Part shown: one piece after another, positions 6,796-11,349 of the stretch
How positions within the stretch are numbered: position 1 is the first letter of the stretch
How the letters are laid out: every line of letters starts with the position of its first letter
Source of the DNA: an uncultured Acidimicrobiaceae bacterium
Lineage (GTDB): Bacteria; Actinomycetota; Acidimicrobiia; Acidimicrobiales; Ilumatobacteraceae
DNA length: 11,349 bases
Direction of reading: 5' to 3'
NCBI GenBank assembly: GCA_903919215.1
Contig: CAIXHI010000169.1
Location: 1-11,349, forward strand
Program-made: the position numbers and the translations under genes
The notes under the pieces: generated by a model
What the model saw: only the letters and a program-made list of their open reading frames with translations
What the model was told of the DNA's origin: nothing
The model's database searches: none

Positions 6796-7298
6796 GCGAC
6801 GAAGTAGTGGTGAAACTGAACGTCAATGGCCGCGACCACAAGGTGTTGGTCGAGCCGCGCAAGTTGCTCTCCGATGTGCTCCGCGAGGATCTGCACCTCA
6901 CCGGCACGCACGTCGGCTGCGAGCACGGTGCATGCGGCGCATGCACGGTGATGGTCGACGGGGCAGCGGTGCGGGCGTGCCTGTTGTTCGCCGTTCAGGT
7001 GGACGGGTCGAAGGTCGTCACGGTGGAGGGCGTCACGCCCACCGATGGCACGCTGAACCCGTTCCAACAGGCGATGCAGGACTGTCACGGTCTGCAGTGC
7101 GGTTTCTGCACCCCAGGTTTCGTGGTCTCGATGACCTCATACCTGGACGACAACCCGAACCCCACCGATGACGATCTGAAGATCGCGCTGTCGGGCAACC
7201 TGTGCCGGTGCACCGGCTACCGGGGGATCATCAACGCCGCCCGCACGGCCGCTGGCCTGCCGGTGCCCGCCAACGCAGCCGATGGGAGTGATCACTGA
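6792..7298 (+). CDS. Molybdenum hydroxylase [2Fe-2S] subunit (CoxS-like)
   Basis: The 168-residue small subunit carrying two [2Fe-2S] clusters that relay electrons from the Mo site to FAD. The plant-ferredoxin-type cluster uses Cys43, Cys48, Cys51 (CEHGACGAC) and Cys63. The second, helical-domain cluster uses Cys103 and Cys106 (QCGFCTPG) and Cys138 and Cys140 (CRC); Gln102 is the conserved pterin-contacting Gln. All eight ligands are present. The start is GTG inside the stop of the FAD subunit (4-nt overlap), and the stop TGA overlaps the following ATG by 1 nt (TGATG), giving a tightly coupled M-S-L order. There is no Tat signal in the visible sequence, so the complex should be cytosolic. Confidence 0.96.
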   Translation: MSDEVVVKLNVNGRDHKVLVEPRKLLSDVLREDLHLTGTHVGCEHGACGACTVMVDGAAVRACLLFAVQVDGSKVVTVEGVTPTDGTLNPFQQAMQDCHGLQCGFCTPGFVVSMTSYLDDNPNPTDDDLKIALSGNLCRCTGYRGIINAARTAAGLPVPANAADGSDH

Positions 7299-9646
7299 TG
7301 GCATCCACGATCAGTGCAGGCCGGTACGTCGGCCAGGCCGTCAAGCGACTCGAGGATCCGCGCCTGCTGTCGGGCCACGGGCGCTACGTCGACGATGTGC
7401 AACTGCCCGGCATGTTGCACGTGGCATTCGTGCGTTCGAACGTCGCTCGCGGCACCATCGTCAGCATCGACACCTCGGCGGCGCTCGCGTTGCCGGGTGT
7501 GCGGGCGATCTACACCGGTGCAGATCTGAACCCGCGCGTCGGCATGTTCTGGCACACGATGATGGGCCCACCGCCCGAGTTGGGTGGCCAGACGCCGTAC
7601 GCACCGCTCACGCCGTTGGCCGGTGGCGATGTGCGCTTCGTGGGCGACCCGATCGTGCTGATCATCGCCGAGAACCGCTACATCGCAGAGGACGCTGCCG
7701 ATCTGGTGGAGGTGGAGATCGATGTGCAACAAGCCATCGTCGGCTGGGAGACCGCCATCGACACCGATCAGCGTGTGCACCCCGGAACGACCACCAACGT
7801 CGGCCAGGAGTTCCCGCTGCCGGAGGGGCCCGAGGTCGATGCCTTGTTCGCCGGCGCACCCCACGTGTTCACCCGTCGCTTCAGCCAATGTCGTGCGACC
7901 AACGTGCCGATGGAGCCGCGCGGCATCATCGTGCACTACGACCAGTACGTGGGCGATCTGCAGATCTGGGCCGCGACCCAGAGTGTGAGTGAGTGGAAAG
8001 CCACCTCGTCGCGCCTCACCGGTGTGCCGGAGCACCGGGTGAAGGTGGTTGCCAACGACGTCGGCGGCGGCTTCGGCCAGAAGATGATGATGACCCGCGA
8101 TGAAGCCGCGGTGGTCATGGCTGCTCACCTGTTTGGCGAAGCGCCGATCAAGTGGACGGAAGATCGACGCGAGAGCCTGATGGCCGCCAACCAGGGTCGC
8201 GAAGAGATCATCGACGTCACGTTCGCAGTCACCGATGAAGGTGTGTTGCTCGGGGCAAAAGTCTTCTTCTGGGAGGACATCGGCGCCTATCCCGCATCGG
8301 CCGGCTCCACTGCCGGTATGGCTGGCGCCGTGTTCCCGGGGCCGTACAAGTTCCCGGTCGTGCTTCCTGGCGGATCGTCGGTATACACCAACACCGTTGG
8401 CAAAGCTGCCTACCGCGGCCCGTGGATGATGGAGACCGTCGCGCGCGAACAGATGATGGATCACATCGCCTACGAGTTGGGCATCGACCCGATCGAGATC
8501 CGCCGTCGCAACGTGATCCACGCCGACGACCTGCCGTACACCACGTGCACCACCATGGTCTATGAGTCGGTCACCCCATCGGAGACACTTGAGCAAGCGC
8601 TCGAGATGCTCGACGTCGCGGCCTTCCGCACGATGCAGGCCGACGCCCGCGCCGAGGGTCGCCTGCTCGGCTTAGGCGTCGCGATCTACATCGAACCCTC
8701 GGCCGTCGCCTTCGGCATCCTGTCCAGCGACCAGGCGATCATGCGCATGGACAACAGCGGCAAGGTCATCGTCGCCATGTCCACCGGCAACCACGGTCAG
8801 AGCCTGGAGACCACGATCCCGCAGATCGTCGCCGAGCACCTCGGGTGCAACATCGAGGACGTGCTGCTGGTGCAGGGCAACACCGAGTCCAGCCCCACCG
8901 GGCCGGGCACGGGTGGCAGCCGCAGCGCTGTCGTCGCCGGCGGTGCGGCCATGACCGCGGCGCTGAAGATGAAGGACAAGATCGTCCAGATTGCAGCGCA
9001 CATGCTGGAGGCTTCGCCCGACGACATGGAGGTCACCGCCGGTGTGGTGTCGGTGAAGGGCACGCCCGCCAAGGCGTTGCCGTTCGCGATGATCGCTCCC
9101 ATCGCCTACCAGATGCCCGAGATGCTTCCCCCGGGTATGGAGATGGGCCTCGAGGTCACGGCCCGCTTCCAGCCTGCCGGTCAGTACACGTGGTCGAACG
9201 CCACGCACGTATGCACGGTGGAGATCGACCCCGAGACGGGGATGACCAAGATCCTGCGCTACATCGTCTCGGAGGATTGCGGCCGGATGGTGAACCCGAT
9301 GGTGGTCGAAGGTCAGATCGCTGGTGGCGTGGTGCAGGGGATCGGCGGTGTGCTGTTCGAGAACATGATCTACGACGAGGATGGCAACCCGTTGGCCACC
9401 ACGTTCCTCGACTACCTGATCCCGACGGCTCCGGAAGTGCCCGATATCGAGGTCGGTCACATCGTGACGCTCGCACCTGGGCAGACCGGCTTCAAGGGGA
9501 TGGGTGAGGGCGGAGCGATTGCTGCTCCTCCGTGTCTCGCCAACGCGATCCACGATGCATTGCGTCACCTCGGTGTGCACCCCACGGCGTTCCCGCTGGG
9601 GCCGTCGCAACTGCTGACAATGATGAACGAGGCCAAGCAGGCCTGA
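7298..9646 (+). CDS. Molybdopterin-binding (large) subunit of an aldehyde oxidase/CoxL-family hydroxylase
   Basis: The 782-residue catalytic subunit, of normal length, which binds molybdopterin cytosine dinucleotide-type Mo cofactor and hydroxylates an N-heterocycle, aldehyde or related carbon using water. The N-terminal domain (about 10-145) begins with a typical VKRLEDPRLLSGHGRY segment. Mo-cofactor motifs are GGGFGQK (256-262), HGQSLET (499-505), GSRSAVVAGGAA (540-551), DCGRMVNP (660-667) and GMGEGGA (734-740) with the catalytic base Glu737. The active-site loop reads AYRGPW (371-376). It is not AYRCSFR, the signature of true aerobic CO dehydrogenase, nor the AYRGAGR of form II proteins. 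CO oxidation is therefore unlikely. It ends the M-S-L operon; no Mo-maturation genes follow. The substrate is unknown, perhaps an aldehyde or ring made by the neighbouring oxidases. Confidence 0.95.
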   Translation: MASTISAGRYVGQAVKRLEDPRLLSGHGRYVDDVQLPGMLHVAFVRSNVARGTIVSIDTSAALALPGVRAIYTGADLNPRVGMFWHTMMGPPPELGGQTPYAPLTPLAGGDVRFVGDPIVLIIAENRYIAEDAADLVEVEIDVQQAIVGWETAIDTDQRVHPGTTTNVGQEFPLPEGPEVDALFAGAPHVFTRRFSQCRATNVPMEPRGIIVHYDQYVGDLQIWAATQSVSEWKATSSRLTGVPEHRVKVVANDVGGGFGQKMMMTRDEAAVVMAAHLFGEAPIKWTEDRRESLMAANQGREEIIDVTFAVTDEGVLLGAKVFFWEDIGAYPASAGSTAGMAGAVFPGPYKFPVVLPGGSSVYTNTVGKAAYRGPWMMETVAREQMMDHIAYELGIDPIEIRRRNVIHADDLPYTTCTTMVYESVTPSETLEQALEMLDVAAFRTMQADARAEGRLLGLGVAIYIEPSAVAFGILSSDQAIMRMDNSGKVIVAMSTGNHGQSLETTIPQIVAEHLGCNIEDVLLVQGNTESSPTGPGTGGSRSAVVAGGAAMTAALKMKDKIVQIAAHMLEASPDDMEVTAGVVSVKGTPAKALPFAMIAPIAYQMPEMLPPGMEMGLEVTARFQPAGQYTWSNATHVCTVEIDPETGMTKILRYIVSEDCGRMVNPMVVEGQIAGGVVQGIGGVLFENMIYDEDGNPLATTFLDYLIPTAPEVPDIEVGHIVTLAPGQTGFKGMGEGGAIAAPPCLANAIHDALRHLGVHPTAFPLGPSQLLTMMNEAKQA

Positions 9647-9648
9647 AC

Positions 9649-9662
9649 CGCAGGCTCCTGCG
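9649..9662. terminator. Short GC-rich hairpin in the convergent gap
   Basis: CGCAGG (9649-9654) and CCTGCG (9657-9662) form a compact inverted repeat in the 22-nt gap between the stops of the Mo subunit and the minus-strand dehydrogenase. With realistic loop closure it is CGCAG-GCTC-CTGCG. It is the only candidate for a bidirectional terminator here. It lacks a T-tract and is short, so the call is weak. Confidence 0.35.
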
Positions 9663-9668
9663 TTGCGC

Positions 9669-10481
9669 CTACTGGGCGTGGCGCAGGATCTCCTGCACGG
9701 TGGCGCGAGCGGTGATCTGCATCGTGGAAGCTGCGCGCCCCAGCGCCTCGGTCTGGTGCTCCAGCAGGCTGACGTCCTTGTCGAGCAGACCACCGGCGTG
9801 GGCCGCGCTTGCCGGGTTCATCATGTGTGGCGCCACCCCGAGGGCGAAGCTCGCGGCGCTGCCGGCCTGCAACATCGCAGTGAGCGCCTCGCGGTCGAGA
9901 CCGAGTGACTCGCCGACGGCGATGGCGTCGAGGGCAAGGCCGACGTTCGCGGTGAACAGGCAGTTGTTCACCAACTTGCACAGCTGCCCGGCACCGACTT
10001 CGCCGACGCGGCGAACCGCGCTCGCGAACGTCTGGAACACCGGCAGCGCCTGTTCCAACGCAGCGCTCGCGCCGCCCACCATCACTGCCATCGTGCCGGC
10101 AGCGGCACCCACCGATCCGCCGCTCACGGGCGCGTCGAGTACGTGCACACCGCGGTCGTCGGCGGCTTCGGCGATCTGACGTACCAACGCAGGTGAGATC
10201 GTGGAGTGGATCGCGAGCACTGAGTTCTCGTGCATCGCAGCCAGCAGACCCTGATGGAAGACGACATCGCGCACGGCCTCGTCGTCGAGGACGCACACGC
10301 AGACGATCTCGCACAGGAACCCCATTGCGGCGGGTGAGCCGACGATCGTGGCAGCGGTACCGACAAACGGAGCGACGCTGGTCTCGCGTCGCCCCCACAC
10401 ATGCAAGTGATGGCCGCCCGCGAGGATGCGCTGGGCGATGGGCAAACCTTGATTTCCGAGTCCGATGAAACCGACGTTCAT
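9669..10481 (-). CDS. 3-hydroxyisobutyrate dehydrogenase-like (beta-hydroxyacid dehydrogenase) NAD(P) oxidoreductase
   Basis: A 270-residue beta-hydroxyacid dehydrogenase, slightly shorter than the usual 285-300. The N-terminal Rossmann motif is GLGNQG (7-12). The substrate-binding signature DAPVSGG lies at 116-122. The catalytic Lys is Lys169 in GQLCKLVNN, and LLDKD (232-236) is the usual late conserved motif. WGRR (29-32) after strand 2 puts two arginines where NADP-preferring relatives have basic residues, so NADP use is possible. A cysteine-rich stretch, CEIVCVCV (57-64), lies in the Rossmann core. ATG at 10481 fits the family start, but no clear Shine-Dalgarno is present. The gene sits 38 nt downstream of the second P450 on the same strand and is probably co-transcribed. 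Likely role: oxidation of a 3-hydroxy acid or reduction of a semialdehyde; substrate unknown. Confidence 0.9.
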   Translation of the reverse strand: MNVGFIGLGNQGLPIAQRILAGGHHLHVWGRRETSVAPFVGTAATIVGSPAAMGFLCEIVCVCVLDDEAVRDVVFHQGLLAAMHENSVLAIHSTISPALVRQIAEAADDRGVHVLDAPVSGGSVGAAAGTMAVMVGGASAALEQALPVFQTFASAVRRVGEVGAGQLCKLVNNCLFTANVGLALDAIAVGESLGLDREALTAMLQAGSAASFALGVAPHMMNPASAAHAGGLLDKDVSLLEHQTEALGRAASTMQITARATVQEILRHAQ

Positions 10482-10519
10482 GGCGCCATTGCTAGCGCAT
10501 TCGCATGCCGTGCTCGGTG

Positions 10520-11349
10520 CTAGACGATCTCGTAGCGGATCGGGAGGTGCTTCACACCGCTGACGAACGTGCTCTTGGTGAGCTGCGGCGTGCCGGCCAA
10601 CTCGATGCTCTTGAGCCGGGGCAGCAGCGCGCCGAACAGCGCCTTGAGTTCCATGCGGGCGAGCATTGCGCCGAGGCAGTAGTGCACACCGAACCCGAAG
10701 GCGAGGTGTTTGTTGGGGGCGCGGCCGATGTCGAACTTGAACGGGTCGTCGAATACGTCCTCGTCACGGTTGGCGGCCCAGTAGGACAGCAGTACGTCCT
10801 GACCGGCCTTGATCGTGGTGCCACGGATCTCGTAGTCGACCGTGGCAGTACGCATGAAGTGCTTCACCGGTGATGTCCAGCGGATCATCTCGTCGACTGC
10901 CACGGTCATCAGCGACGGGTTGGCCTGCAGGCGGGCCAACTGATCCGGGTTTTCGATCAGCGCCTTCATCGCGCCACCCATGGCGTTCGAGGTGGTGTCG
11001 TGGCCGGCAGTGGCCGCGATGATGTAGTAGCCCAACTGTTCCTTGTGACCGATCGGCTCGCCATTGATCATTGCGTTGGCGATCACCGACGCGAGGTCGG
11101 AGGTGGGGTTCGCCCTGCGATCCTCAGTGAGCGCGTCGAAGTAGGTGACGAAGTCGGCGACGGTTTGCAGGATGCTGGCGAGGGCGTCGTCATCACGTTT
11201 GAACTCGTCGTCCTCGGCACCGAACAGTTCCTGTGTGAGGCGCAGCATGCGGTTGTAGTCGCTCTCTGGCAGGCCGAGGATCGCGAGGATCACGTACAGC
11301 GGGTACTGCATCGCGATATCGCTGGCGAAGTCGCACTGGCCGCCCATCG
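10520..11349 (-). CDS. Cytochrome P450, C-terminal two thirds (5' end off the right edge)
   Basis: An open frame of 276 visible codons that continues past position 11349; a full bacterial P450 is about 400-430 residues, so roughly 120-150 are missing. Numbered from the Met at 11347, the I-helix oxygen-activation motif is AGHDTT (114-119), the K-helix ExxR is EMIR (Glu153, Arg156), and the haem ligand is Cys224 in FGFGVHYCLG (217-226), followed by ARMEL. The Met at 11347 lies inside the conserved helix E region (GGQCDF) and is not the true start. The stretch WTSPVKHFMRTA and the HLAFGFGVHYCLG loop look like actinobacterial lipid, sterol or terpenoid-hydroxylating P450s, which is an impression rather than an assignment. 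A short gap with no terminator precedes the beta-hydroxyacid dehydrogenase gene. Confidence 0.95.
   Translation of the reverse strand, partial: MGGQCDFASDIAMQYPLYVILAILGLPESDYNRMLRLTQELFGAEDDEFKRDDDALASILQTVADFVTYFDALTEDRRANPTSDLASVIANAMINGEPIGHKEQLGYYIIAATAGHDTTSNAMGGAMKALIENPDQLARLQANPSLMTVAVDEMIRWTSPVKHFMRTATVDYEIRGTTIKAGQDVLLSYWAANRDEDVFDDPFKFDIGRAPNKHLAFGFGVHYCLGAMLARMELKALFGALLPRLKSIELAGTPQLTKSTFVSGVKHLPIRYEIV

Noticed and set aside
5941..9646. Aerobic carbon monoxide dehydrogenase (coxMSL).
   Set aside because: The large subunit lacks the AYRCSFR loop with the copper-binding Cys, so only the general Mo-hydroxylase family is supported.
7292..9793. Long minus-strand open frames (434 and 373 codons) across the Mo subunit gene.
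   Set aside because: They are antisense to a gene with clear family motifs, are rich in His, Arg and Gly with no recognisable domain, and are the usual by-product of high GC at third codon positions.
1..11349. The left-edge P450 N-terminus and the right-edge P450 C-terminus could be one gene split by the ends of a circular molecule.
   Set aside because: The frames do not join (147 whole codons on the left, 830 bases on the right), and both fragments contain the same helix E region (GECEVV...LFGMP and GGQCDF...ILGLP). They are two different P450 genes.

Overview
The window is 11.3 kb of GC-rich, densely coding DNA. It carries mycofactocin-type SDR, cytochrome P450, CaiB/BaiF and Mo-hydroxylase genes, which points to an actinobacterium (mycobacterial relatives or Acidimicrobiia-like lineages are plausible). 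The exact lineage cannot be fixed from the sequence. No tRNA, rRNA, CRISPR array, transposase, integrase, transporter or transcriptional regulator is visible.

Layout. (1) Positions 1-1573, minus strand: a DapB/diaminopentanoate-dehydrogenase-like NAD(P) oxidoreductase followed by the first 147 codons of a cytochrome P450 that runs off the left edge. (2) 1574-1721: a divergent promoter region with a large imperfect inverted repeat. (3) 1722-4947, plus strand: a classical SDR separated by 1 nt from an 810-residue tandem CaiB/BaiF family III CoA-transferase. (4) 4948-5033: a convergent intergenic gap with a perfect 21-bp-arm hairpin and an 18-bp palindrome that share an 8-mer. (5) 5034-5849, minus strand: a mycofactocin-type SDR. 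(6) 5850-5940: a second divergent promoter region. (7) 5941-9646, plus strand: a three-gene molybdenum hydroxylase operon (FAD subunit, [2Fe-2S] subunit, Mo subunit) with overlapping start and stop codons. (8) 9669-11349, minus strand: a 3-hydroxyisobutyrate-dehydrogenase-like enzyme preceded by a second P450, whose N-terminus lies beyond the right edge.

How the genes may work together (inference). The set looks like part of a catabolic locus for a hydrophobic, perhaps cyclic, terpenoid or sterol-like substrate. P450s could hydroxylate unactivated carbon and SDRs could oxidise the alcohols, one probably using mycofactocin as electron acceptor. The Mo hydroxylase could hydroxylate a ring or oxidise an aldehyde, and the CoA-transferase could load an acid onto CoA for beta-oxidation-like steps. 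The substrate is not determined. All eight complete genes belong to known families. The less ordinary points are the tandem CoA-transferase whose first half seems to lack the catalytic Asp, the AYRGPW active-site loop in the Mo subunit, the dyad at 1612-1668 and the palindrome pair at 4955-5025.
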